From assembly GCA_951802425.1 (NCBI GenBank), contig OX637796.1, positions 992,001 to 1,056,000 on the forward strand: a stretch of 64,000 nt of DNA, in the 5' to 3' direction. The translations under genes were made by a program, and so were the position numbers. A model generated the notes under the pieces. The model was not told where the DNA came from and searched no databases. It was given only the letters and a program-made list of their open reading frames with translations. The DNA comes from Clavaria fumosa. Taxonomy: Eukaryota > Basidiomycota > Agaricomycetes > Agaricales > Clavariaceae. Of the stretch, positions 1 to 10,183 are shown one piece after another (position 1 is the stretch's first letter; each line of letters starts with the position of its first letter).

Positions 1-770
1 ATTAGCTGTAGATGTAGTGAACTAGTTACAGCTAGTAGCTGTGGGCCTAGTGGATTAGTTGCAGCTACTAGCTGTGGGCCTAGTGGACTAGTTGCAGCTA
101 CTAGCTGTAGATGTAGTGAACTAGTTGCAGCTAGTAGGTGTAGGTCTAGTAGACTAGTTGCAGCTATTAGCTGTAGATGTAGTGAACTAGTTACAGCTGG
201 TAGGTGTAGGTCTAGTGGACTAGTTGCAGCTATTAGCTGTAGATGTAGTGAACTAGTTACAGCTAGTAGCTGTGGGCCTGGTGGATTAGTTGTAGCTACT
301 AGCTGTGGGCCTAGTGGACTAGTTGCAGCTACTAGCTGTAGATGTAGTGAACTAGTTGCAGCTAGTAGGTGTAGGTCTAGTAGACTAGTTGCAGCTAGTT
401 GCTGTAGATCTAGTGAACTAGTTACAGCTAGTAGTTGTGGACCTAGTGGACTAGTGGCAGCTACCAGCTGTGGGTCTAGTGGACTAGTTACAGCCATTAG
501 CTGTGGATCTAGTGAACTAGTTGCAGCTAGTTGCTGTAGATCTAGTGAGCTAGTTACAGCTATTAGTTGTAGATGTAGTGAACTAGTTGCAGCTAGTAGC
601 TGTGGACCTAGTGGACTAGTCGCAGCTACTAGCTGTGGGTCTAGTCAACTACTAGCTGTAGATCTGGTGAATTAGTTACCACTACTAGCTGTGGATCTAG
701 TGGACTAGTTGCAGCTAGTTGCTGTGGGTCTGGTAGACTAGGTACAGCTATTAGCTGTGGATCTAGTCAG
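1..770. repeat. 33-bp minisatellite, left array (outer left arm of palindrome)
   Basis: Tandem array of a 33-bp unit built around CTAGT(G/T)(G/A)A and GCAGCTA. The period is exactly 11 codons, so translated frames show an 11-residue repeat. The array runs off the left edge of the window. Unit variants (GTGGGCCTAG, GTAGATGTAG, GTAGGTCTAG types) alternate irregularly. It pairs with the array at 2412-3180 as an inverted copy under the rule x pairs with 3181-x. The open frame at 454-675 is a by-product of the period and is not called as a gene. Confidence 0.95.
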
Positions 771-775
771 TCGAT

Positions 776-2405
776 GATGTAGATTCCTTGCAATAAACTA
801 TTGTAATTACAATAGGTGGCCATTGTGAGAATGACTGAACAAACAATGGCAAACAAAATATGCTAAAAATAAAACAAAAACTCGAAATTGAGCAGCCCTG
901 TGCCTGGTCCCTCAGGTACAGGTTACCAATCAAGCATAGCTGCTTTTGGTAAGCTGCTATGACCGTGGGAAAAAAATTGCATGGCTTGCAAAATATGACT
1001 TTTTATACACCAAAAAATCAGCAAAAATCAGGAGATTCCAGATCTGGACACCCCACATTTGTATCTGCCTTGGTTCAGTGTCAATTTGCAAATACACAGA
1101 AAATATTCATTTTTCTACAGTTCTGCAGTACTCTGGCTTGAAAATGGATAGGAGAGGATACACACACCTACACACACTACCTGTGGACATATGGGGAGGG
1201 TGTGGATTAGTTTAACAACTCACCCACCATCTCTGTCACCTCCCTGGAATCCATTACTAGGAATTAGGGTGTTATTGGCCTGGGAGCATGGCCATTTGTT
1301 ATATTGCAAATTCCAGCCATCAGACTACACCTTATGACATCTAATACAACCTCACAAAATCCCATAATATTTGGTGCAGAACTACAGATTCCCCATGTCT
1401 ATTTTCCCAAAATTCTCAAAATCTCTCCCCAGATAGCCCTCTTTGTCAAATCACATATTCCTGTGGTCTGATAGCTGACAAGGTATGCATGAATACATGT
1501 TCAAAGTTTGGTGAAGTTAGGCCAAGTTCTCAAGAAGATAGCTCAGAATGAGTCTTTTGGAAGACAGTCAAAGTCTTCCTTATCCTTGCCTTCATCTTTG
1601 CTCTGACTTTAGACTGTCTTCCAAAAGACTCATTCTGAGCTATCTTCTTGAGAACTTGGCCTAACTTCACCAAACTTTGAACATGTATTCATGCATACCT
1701 TGTCAGCTATCAGACCACAGGAATATGTGATTTGACAAAGAGGGCTATCTGGGGAGAGATTTTGAGAATTTTGGGAAAATAGACATGGGGAATCTGTAGT
1801 TCTGCACCAAATATTATGGGATTTTGTGAGGTTGTATTAGATGTCATAAGGTGTAGTCTGATGGCTGGAATTTGCAATATAACAAATGGCCATGCTCCCA
1901 GGCCAATAACACCCTAATTCCTAGTAATGGATTCCAGGGAGGTGACAGAGATGGTGGGTGAGTTGTTAAACTAATCCACACCCTCCCCATATGTCCACAG
2001 GTAGTGTGTGTAGGTGTGTGTATCCTCTCCTATCCATTTTCAAGCCAGAGTACTGCAGAACTGTAGAAAAATGAATATTTTCTGTGTATTTGCAAATTGA
2101 CACTGAACCAAGGCAGATACAAATGTGGGGTGTCCAGATCTGGAATCTCCTGATTTTTGCTGATTTTTTGGTGTATAAAAAGTCATATTTTGCAAGCCAT
2201 GCAATTTTTTTCCCACGGTCATAGCAGCTTACCAAAAGCAGCTATGCTTGATTGGTAACCTGTACCTGAGGGACCAGGCACAGGGCTGCTCAATTTCGAG
2301 TTTTTGTTTTATTTTTAGCATATTTTGTTTGCCATTGTTTGTTCAGTCATTCTCACAATGGCCACCTATTGTAATTACAATAGTTTATTGCAAGGAATCT
2401 ACATC
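776..2405. repeat. Unique core of a large inverted repeat (palindrome)
   Basis: Sequence from 776 to about 1576 returns as its reverse complement from about 1605 to 2405, centred near 1590. The spacer is about 25 bases (TTCCTTATCCTTGCC...), with a 1-base difference next to it. Spot comparison of 781-840 with 2341-2400 shows no mismatch. Small ORFs at 946-1215 and 1966-2235 mirror each other and have no recognisable domain. This could be a foldback element, a recombination product or an assembly foldback. Confidence 0.9.
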
Positions 2406-2411
2406 ATCGAC

Positions 2412-3410
2412 TGACTAGATCCACAGCTAATAGCTGTACCTAGTCTACCAGACCCACAGCAACTAGCTGCAACTAGTCCACTAGATCCACAGCTAGTAGT
2501 GGTAACTAATTCACCAGATCTACAGCTAGTAGTTGACTAGACCCACAGCTAGTAGCTGCGACTAGTCCACTAGGTCCACAGCTACTAGCTGCAACTAGTT
2601 CACTACATCTACAACTAATAGCTGTAACTAGCTCACTAGATCTACAGCAACTAGCTGCAACTAGTTCACTAGATCCACAGCTAATGGCTGTAACTAGTCC
2701 ACTAGACCCACAGCTGGTAGCTGCCACTAGTCCACTAGGTCCACAACTACTAGCTGTAACTAGTTCACTAGATCTACAGCAACTAGCTGCAACTAGTCTA
2801 CTAGACCTACACCTACTAGCTGCAACTAGTTCACTACATCTACAACTAATAGCTGTAACTAGTTCACTACATCTACAGCTAGTAGCTGCAACTAGTCCAC
2901 TAGGCCCACAGCTACTAGCTGTAACTAGTTCACTACATCTACAGCTAATAGCTGCAACTAGTCCACTAGACCTACACCTACCAGCTGTAACTAGTTCACT
3001 ACATCTACAGCTAATAGCTGCAACTAGTCTACTAGACCTACACCTACTAGCTGCAACTAGTTCACTACATCTACAGCTAGTAGCTGCAACTAGTCCACTA
3101 GGCCCACAGCTAGTAGCTGCAACTAATCCACCAGGCCCACAGCTACTAGCTGTAACTAGTTCACTACATCTACAGCTAATAGCTGCAACTAGTCCACTAG
3201 ACCTACACCTACTTGCTGCACCTAGTCCACTAGATCCACAACTGGTAGCTGTAACTAGTCCACTGGACCCACAGCTAGCAGCTGTAACTAGTTCACTAGA
3301 CCCATAGCTAGCACCTGCAACTAGTCCACCAGGTCCACACCTAGTAGCTGTAACTAGTCCACTAGATCCACAGCTGTCAGCTGTATCTAGTCTACTAGTC
3401 CCCCATGTAC
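2412..3410. repeat. 33-bp minisatellite, right array
   Basis: Inverted counterpart of the left array, extending about 230 bp beyond the part that can be paired inside the window (3180). Comparison of 1-60 with 3121-3180 shows one difference, and 241-300 with 2881-2940 shows three transitions. In 301-360 versus 2821-2880 whole unit variants have been exchanged. The long open frame at 2684-3307 is the 11-codon repeat. The array degenerates near 3410 (GACAAGTTAACTTGACAAG), followed by about 130 bp of unassigned sequence up to element A. Confidence 0.92.
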
Positions 3411-3539
3411 TACCTTTGACAAGTTAACTTGACAAGTTGACTGACCATAAGGATTCCTTGTCCAGCTGTAGCTGCAAAGAGTACACTATGAATTATACCT
3501 AACTGCTGTGTCTAGTTAATTATTTCATTCAGTACTACT

Positions 3540-6500
3540 GCACCGGAACCCTCTAAACCCCCGCGAGTTCAATTGGTCAAGGCCACCATGCTTCGCCGCT
3601 TGGAGCAACAAGGAGAATTTATAGGTCTCCTATACTTCCAACCTGCAAACAACCCCCCCGATGACAAATCCATACTTGTGAGTTCCGCGACCACTCAACC
3701 CCCTCCGAAACCTGAAGAAACAGTCCCGCATGAGTACCACGACTTCCTGGATGTATTTTCCAAAACTTTAGCCTGGGAACTACCTCCGCACCATGACTAC
3801 GACCACCAAATCGAACTTGAGGAAGGTGAAACACCTCCTCACGGGAAGCTATACAACATGTCAGAAGTGGAGTTAAAGACGTTGAAAGATTATTTGGACA
3901 ACATGTTGGACAAAGGCTTCATTCGGCCGTCGAAATCCCCTGCAGGTGCACCGGTACTCTTCGTGAAGAAGAAAGATGGAGGCCTTTGCCTCTGTGTCGA
4001 TTATCGAGGTCTCAACAAGATCACCCGCAAAAATTGCTACCCTATTCCCCGAATTGAGACCCTTGTCGACCAATTGCGCTTGGCCAAAATCTACTCGAAG
4101 ATCGACCTCCGTGTTGGGTATAACAACATGAGGATAGCTGAAGGAGACGAGTGGAAAACTGCGTTCCACACTCGCTACGGCGCATTCGAATATCTTGTCA
4201 TGCCTTTTGGACTCACGAACGCACCTGCGACCTTTCAGCACCTCATGAACGATATCTTCCACGATTTGGTCGATGTGAATGTGGTAGTCTACCTTGACGA
4301 CATCTTAATCTACTCGGACAACCTCGAACAGCATCGCGACCACGTCCGAGAGGTCTTACGATGTCTACGCAAGGCAGACTTACACGTGCAACCCGAGAAG
4401 TGTGATTTCCACACCGCGACGGTCGAATATCTCAGAGTTATAGTGTCCCCTGACAGAATTGCCATGGACCCTTCGAAGATACAGGCCATCCTAAGTTGGC
4501 CCGTACCCACGAAGATCCGCGACCTTCAGAGCTTTTTAGGCTTTGCTAATTTCTATTGAAGATTCATAGATAACTATTCCGGCATCGTTATTCCACTTTC
4601 GCGACTCCTCTGCAAGGATATGCCTTGGAAGTGGAGCCCACAATGCCAAGAAGTCTTCGATATCCTCAAACAAGCCTTTACCGAAGCTCCTGTCCTCCGG
4701 CACTACAACCCCGATCACCCCATTACCCTCGAATGCGACGCTTCCGACTATGCAATAGCGGCCATTCTCTCTCAAACCGATCCTGCGACTAACGAGCTAC
4801 ATCCCATCGCTTTCCATGCACGTACAATGATCGCTGCAGAGCTCAACTACGACATTTACGACAAAGAGCTCCTCACGATACACGATGCATTCAAGCAATG
4901 GAGAGTGTACCTCGAAGGCGCGCAATACCAAATTCAGGTCTTTTCAGACCACAATAACTTACGTTATTTCACCACCACGAAGCAACTCAGCCGTCGACAA
5001 GCCCGCTGGGCAGAGTACCTTTCCAGTTTTGACTATGTAATTCATTATCAAGCAGGAAAGCTAGGCGCGAAGCCAGATGCCCTCACGCGACGACCCGACA
5101 TCTACCCAAAGAAATCCGACCAACCCGCGACCAATGCACAAAACAATAAGGTCGCGATACCACCAGAATTACTTCAAGCAGCCGTCATCCTCAACGAAGA
5201 AGCCCTAATTTTGCGAATTTGACACGCCCCTTGCGACTCTTACTTCTCAAAGAAATCACAGGGTGCTTCACAAGGTCGCGACAAGGTGTTCTCGCTCTCG
5301 CCCGATGGCTCACTACTACTTCGTAATGGTAAAATATACGTCCCCAATCATGACTCCCTCTGATTCGATATCTTATGCTCCAATCACGACCACAAACTAT
5401 GAGGACATCCAGGTATAAGAAAGACAACCCAGCTAATAAACAGGTTGTTTTTCTGGCCAGGACTCTGAAAGGATGTAACCATCTACGTCCGTGGTTGTCA
5501 CACCTGCGCAAGGGCAAAACCTGTCCGGCACAAACCCTATGGACTCCTCAAGCCCTTGCCCATAGGCGAGCGACCTTGGTCTTCGATTTCGATGGACCAT
5601 ATCGAAGCCCTCCCCCTCTCCGCAACCTTTGACTCGATTCTCGTTGTTGTCTGCTGACTTACGAAACAAGCAATCTTTATCTCCACCAACACTACCGACA
5701 CCGCGAAAGAGTTAGCTCAACATTTCGTCACCCACATCTTCTCAAAGCATGGGCTACCCATGGATATAGTGTCGGATAGAGGAAGATTATTCGTTTCTAA
5801 GTTTTGGTCTTCATTATGTCAGGCTCTGGATATTACTTCCAATCTCTCCACAGCCTATCATCCCGAGACCGACAGACAAACTGAACGAGTCAACCAGATC
5901 TTGGAGCAATATATACGAATCTATATGAACTACCAGCAGGAGGACTGGACCCACCAACTTCTGCTCGCTGAGTTTGTATACAACAACACCACCCACAGTG
6001 TGACTGGTGTCTCCCCATTCTTCGCAAACAAGGGATATCACCCAAGACTCACGATTTCCCTCGAAGGGATACCCACGCATGAAGCCCACATGGTCGTGAC
6101 CAATCTCAAGACGCTCCATCAGCACTTACAAGATCAACTCAAGGTTGTGAACGAGGCCTACTCGTGCTTTGCGGACAGGAAGAGAGAGGTTACACTGGAC
6201 TGGAAAGAAGGAACGAAGGTGTGGTTAGACTTGCAGAATGTGAAGACAAAGAGACCAATGAAGAAATTGGACTCGAAACGAGCCGGACCTTTCCCCATAC
6301 TCGCAAAAGTTTCGACTCACGCATATTGTCTCCAGTTACCGAAATCGATGCGAGAAATTCACGACATTTTCCATGTTTTGTTACTCGAAAAGGTCTACAA
6401 CGACGCTTTCCCCCAGCGGCAACAGCAACCCCCACCCCCTATCGAGGTTGACGGCAAACAACATTATGAAGTCGCCGACATACTAAATTCTCGAAGGAGG

Positions 6501-6656
6501 GGTAGGAAAGTGCTTTACCTCGTATGATGGGAAGGTTACGGACCCGAGGATGACACCTGGGAACCAATAGAATCACTTTCCGGCTCGAAGGAACTCCTCA
6601 AGGACTTCCACGCGACCTACCCGGAAAAACCTCGCACAACTCGCGCAACTCAATAA
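3540..6656 (+). pseudogene. Element A pol: reverse transcriptase, RNase H, integrase, chromodomain (broken)
   Basis: One reading frame runs from about 3540 to TAA at 6654. Reverse transcriptase has FVKKKDG, the LCVDYRGLN block and the catalytic YLDDILIYS (about 4290-4315). RNase H begins near 4700 (ECDASDYAIAAILSQ) with YDIYDKELL. Integrase has HPGIRKT, CHTCARAK, the DHIEALP block, DIVSDRG and HPETDRQTERVNQ. The chromodomain begins near 6460. The frame is broken only by seven TGA codons, at 4557, 5220, 5361, 5400, 5466, 5655 and 6525. Most stand where family members have arginine; no TAA, TAG or frameshift was found. Gag and protease are absent. Close relative of element B by motif spacing. 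Confidence 0.9.
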
Positions 6657-6784
6657 TTTTCCTCGCCTCTTTCTCGTTTTTTCTTCACTTTCTCACTTCG
6701 GACTTCACAGCAATTCATATATACGCAATAAAAATACAACAAGAAAATTTTTATCTACTGGTCGCGAGCTTTTTCCTTCCCCTT

Positions 6785-7904
6785 TCATGACCCTTCTGCT
6801 CCTTCCCCACCTTCCACACTCGTGAGTTTTTTCTTTTCCCCCTCCTCCTCCTCTCCAGCCTCAGGAGCCTTCAACTCAAAACCCCAATGGTCCACCCTTG
6901 GAATATCCAATAACTCCCTCCTCACGTGACGCTGTTCCTGCTCCACCCACCTTTCCACCCACGACGGGAGTTCTTTCGGCGACTTCATCAAGAGGTCTTC
7001 ATAGGCGAAGAAGACCGTCTCAAGGCCTCGCCATCCTCGAAAGCAAGCCTCGCGGAGCTCACCAACCATACTCCCACATTGGTCACGTAATTCTAGAAAC
7101 AAACCGTTAGCTTATCATTAAGAATATGAAACTCGCGACCACTTACCTTGTGACTGCTCCCTCGACACCGACAACTCCTCCTCCATCTTCTCCACAGTCG
7201 CGACTAATCCAATAAAATGCTGAATTAGGTCATTTTATACTCGCGACCATTGACTTACCCTCTTTTTCCTTCTTCAATCCCTTCACCTCGTGGCACGCCT
7301 CTCTCAACTTGGTTTCCTGGTCTGAGTAAACAAAGGAAATCAGTTTATAACATGGTAAAACTAAACAATTACTTACCTTCCCACTCCCCATGGAGTGCCT
7401 CGAACTCCCTCTCCGCCCCCTCAGCTCGCGCGGTCAATTCCACGACTTCTGCGTCCACGATTTTGGATGTGGGCACCTTCGACGATGTCCCCTGCGTCCT
7501 TTCCACCTCCTTACCTTTCCCTACAGACTTGCGAGTTCAGTAAAAATCACTGAACACCGTGGAAGCTTACCTTGTGCACTTCTCTGTACCTCTTCCAGCT
7601 CGCGCCTTACCATCCCCAACTCTTTTTCCAACTCCACTTCCCTGTTGGACTTCTCCACCCACAATGTCTTCCTCGAGGGCTCCGTGATCTGCTGCCTCAA
7701 CATCGCGAGTTCCCTTTCCACCTCCTCTCTCGTTCCGGACTCATGTGACGATGTTGTCACCTTTGTCCGCACCATCGTCGCGACCTCCTTCAATCGCTTC
7801 ACCTCCTCCTCGCTTTTCTTCAGCCTCCCTTCTAGCCAGTGCTCCTTTGTCGCCCTCACTTCCAACCGCCCTTGAAGGATCTTGACTTCTTCCTCACAGT
7901 TCAT
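6785..7904 (-). pseudogene. Element A antisense accessory gene, 3' part (exons 2b-6)
   Basis: Antisense to pol. Reading leftwards: exon 2 continuation 7904-7571, introns 7521-7570, 7322-7376, 7204-7258 and 7093-7146, exons 7520-7377, 7321-7259, 7203-7147 and 7092-6785. All introns are 50-55 bp with GTAAG donors and AG acceptors, and all junctions keep phase. The protein segment is a long coiled coil (CEEEVKILQ..., EVELEKELGMVRRELEEVQ), a basic and acidic linker, and a C-terminal domain with LRDQCGSMVGELREACFRGW and an acidic tail. The 5' half lies at 16513-17448, beyond element B. Joined, the exons total 1785 nt, exactly 595 codons. Function unknown; the DNA-binding-like cluster is in the other half. 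Confidence 0.8.
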
Positions 7905-8603
7905 TGTCACAACCCAACACACCCCGTTACGGGCCGCCTGACGCGTCTTCACACTCGACGACCGCTTCCGACTCAATTCTGCCGCTTGACGATCGCCCCG
8001 AACCTACAATCGGCAATTCCGCATGCAGATCGTAATTCTGACGGACTCCGTGGGCTTTGCTGTTGTTCGGCCGACTTTGGGAAGCCTTGGGAATGAGTGG
8101 AGTCGGTTTAGGACCTGCAAGGTGGCCTCTAGACGAGCTAACGAAGGCACATCGACGATATTAGGCTTTGGGGTCTGGATACGGTGGCTGAAACGTGTTT
8201 CCGGACAATTTCTTAATATTTGTTTTAGGACCTCTTCTTTGTAGATCTTCTTCGATACTATCCCATTTTAGATATTTACCTACTATATAAACCTCAGAGC
8301 TGTAGTAGATACTACAGCATACGACATAAACTCAATTACCCGCTTACACGCAAGGATCGCTGTCGAGAACCGCCTTAGGTACTTGACTGGGCATCGCATA
8401 GCGGCCACCTTCTCATGCGGTCCCTGGGTCAAAACCCCTCCTTGTGTCGTCCCGCTACCTCCCACCTTCTCCTGTTGTACCCACGCCTCTCCCCATCGAC
8501 GCGGCTCGCATGCGGAGTTCCCTTTCACTGTCGGAATTACCACCACGCCCCCCCTCGCTGTCGTTTACACTTGTATTTTGGTGGAATTGACCTACTCTTG
8601 ACA
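7905..8603 (+). repeat. Element B 5' LTR
   Basis: 699 bp, TGTCACAACCC...TTGACA, matched by 15814-16512. A TATA-type box (ACTATATAA) lies at about 8282-8290. About 25-30 bases downstream is CAGCATACGACATA (8315-8328), the inferred start of the transcript and R region; its 3' LTR counterpart is the exact complement of the priming site at 8605. Small ORFs inside are not called. Confidence 0.95.
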
Positions 8604-8604
8604 G

Positions 8605-8618
8605 TATGTCATATGCTG
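8605..8618 (+). promoter_or_regulatory. Element B self-priming primer-binding site, overlapping gag start
   Basis: TATGTCATATGCTG starts one base after the LTR end. Its reverse complement, CAGCATATGACATA, is present exactly in the 3' LTR at 16224-16237 and with one C/T change in the 5' LTR at 8315-8328, about 30 bases past the TATA box. No TGG-initial tRNA-type site is present. This matches Tf1-type self-priming, where the RNA 5' end folds back onto the site. The gag ATG (8606) is inside the site. Confidence 0.75.
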
Positions 8619-10183
8619 TGCCGCAGACGCCCCAACCCAACCCGCCGAGGATGCGCTTGAGGTCCCATCGGGACGAAACAGTGCCGCCCCAGGCCCCCTC
8701 GCCATCCATACACACCCGACCAACAACCTCGCAAGGCCCTTCGGGTCCCCAGACCCCAGCCTCTGCGTCCGCTTCGTTAGGGAGGATGCTCGGACCAGGT
8801 TTGGCTTCCTCGGGGAGCTCCAACCCCTTGGCCCCAGTACCCCCGTATCCTCCCGCTCCACCCACGATGCCTCCAAGCCCTACTCCGCTACCTCGACCCT
8901 CAGTCCCTGCTCTTGGGTCGAGATATACACTTACACTGGTACTACCCCCACTATCCCCACTCACAACTAACTACTCTGGAGTGCTACCAGCGCTCCCTTT
9001 CCCAATACCCAGTGTCAACCCACCATCCTCAGCACAAGGGTCACGACGTCCCCTGCCGCCAACCCCGAGCCTTCCGCTGCAGTTGCCGCCACGACCTTTC
9101 GAGATTCCGGGGATTCCGCAAGGAATTCCACCGGCGGTACCCCCTGCGGTACCCATCAGAAACCCGCCTGCCGGTCCGCCATACTACATCTACTACCCGG
9201 CATCTGGAGATGACGGCCCCAAACTCAAGGAGCCCGACGTCTTCACGGGTAAGGACCCAGCACGGCTAACAATGTTCATCTCGCAGTGCATTACGTGGTT
9301 TCTGGGGAAGCCGCGGAAATTCGCCACTGATCGGGATCGCGTCTTATTCGCCACGTCGTACCTCCAAGACCAAGCAAATACCTGGTGGATGCCATACCTC
9401 GTCCAGCAACTGCCCCCCGCGATGCTGGACAACTGGGACAATTTCACTGCGGAATTATTCCTGGTATTCGGAAACCCTCACCTACACATGACTTCGAAGA
9501 GCGCACTGCGTAATTTGAAGATGCCCGACAATTCCCGCATCACGGAATACATTGTCGCCTTCAATTCGCATGTGCCCTACACTGGATACAACGACACCGC
9601 ACTCGCCGAGGCCTTTTATCAGGGGCTTGCCGACCGCATCAAGGACCAGTTCCAATACACGAGTCGAGAGCAGGAGTTCACCAGACTCCGTCAACAAGCT
9701 TTGGCCTTCGACAAGCGGTACTGGCAACACGAGGAAGAACGAGGCCGCTTTCCGACGCCCGTCCAATACAGGAAGCGACCCGGCGACTCATCACTCGGAA
9801 ATTCATCAAACCAGACGAAAGACCGCAACACGAAACCCGCCAACAACCAATCCTCGAACTGCCCCGCGCCCACTCCAGTAACCACCCCCGTCACGACATC
9901 CGCTCCGGCCAAACCCGCTCCCACCCCTGTAACGAAGCCGAAGGACGGTAAGACGGAGAAATCCGCTCCTCGCAGACCACTCTCCGTCGAGGAGAAAGAC
10001 CGCCGCCGGGCTGCCGGACTTTGCTTATATTGCGCGGGTCAAGGGCATTTCTCAAATATGTGCCCATCGATCCCCGCTAACCGCAAATCTGCTGCCCGCG
10101 CCACCCTCACGTTTACCACGACTGCAGCCGAGCCCTTGGCCAGCAACAAGTCGGGAAACACCCCAGTGTCTCAAGGCATGTAG
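8606..10183 (+). CDS. Element B Gag (525 aa)
   Basis: Capsid-nucleocapsid protein that packages element RNA. N-terminal ~190 residues are proline-rich (PPAPPTMPPSPTPLPRP). A retrotransposon-gag domain follows (KEPDVFTGKDPARLTMFISQ, then TWWMPYLVQQ), then a basic Pro/Lys/Thr region. A CCHC zinc knuckle, CLYCAGQGHFSNMC, lies at about residues 473-486. The first ATG is two bases past the LTR and inside the priming site; an alternative ATG is at 8651. The frame is intact. It ends at TAG 10181-10183, with pol open in the -1 frame across the end and a slippery heptamer 22 bases before the stop. Confidence 0.92.
   Translation: MSYAVPQTPQPNPPRMRLRSHRDETVPPQAPSPSIHTRPTTSQGPSGPQTPASASASLGRMLGPGLASSGSSNPLAPVPPYPPAPPTMPPSPTPLPRPSVPALGSRYTLTLVLPPLSPLTTNYSGVLPALPFPIPSVNPPSSAQGSRRPLPPTPSLPLQLPPRPFEIPGIPQGIPPAVPPAVPIRNPPAGPPYYIYYPASGDDGPKLKEPDVFTGKDPARLTMFISQCITWFLGKPRKFATDRDRVLFATSYLQDQANTWWMPYLVQQLPPAMLDNWDNFTAELFLVFGNPHLHMTSKSALRNLKMPDNSRITEYIVAFNSHVPYTGYNDTALAEAFYQGLADRIKDQFQYTSREQEFTRLRQQALAFDKRYWQHEEERGRFPTPVQYRKRPGDSSLGNSSNQTKDRNTKPANNQSSNCPAPTPVTTPVTTSAPAKPAPTPVTKPKDGKTEKSAPRRPLSVEEKDRRRAAGLCLYCAGQGHFSNMCPSIPANRKSAARATLTFTTTAAEPLASNKSGNTPVSQGM
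10153..10159 (+). promoter_or_regulatory. Programmed -1 frameshift site G GGA AAC (gag to pol, element B)
   Basis: GGGAAAC is a canonical X XXY YYZ heptamer. GGA (10154-10156) and AAC (10157-10159) are in-frame gag codons, and slipping back one base enters the pol frame at 10159, which is open into protease. A 6-bp stem, CTCAAG (10170-10175) with CTTGAG (10191-10196), starts 10 bases downstream as a possible stimulator. Pol has no ATG until 10243, so frameshifting is the simplest route to Pol. Confidence 0.7.

Noticed and set aside
454..675. Open frames of 73 and 207 codons in the 33-bp minisatellite (also 2506-2727, 2684-3307)
   Set aside because: The 33-bp period is a multiple of three, so any stop-free unit stays open; there is no domain and the frames mirror each other.
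946..2235. Mirrored 89-aa ORFs in the palindrome core
   Set aside because: Overlapping alternative frames of similar length, no domain, composition like non-coding sequence.
8023..8546. ORFs inside the B LTRs (also 15932-16510)
   Set aside because: Both strands open over short stretches, no domains, and they cover the promoter and R region.
8604..8650. Conventional tRNA primer-binding site in element B
   Set aside because: No TGG-initial sequence near the LTR; complementarity to the element's own RNA start explains the site better.
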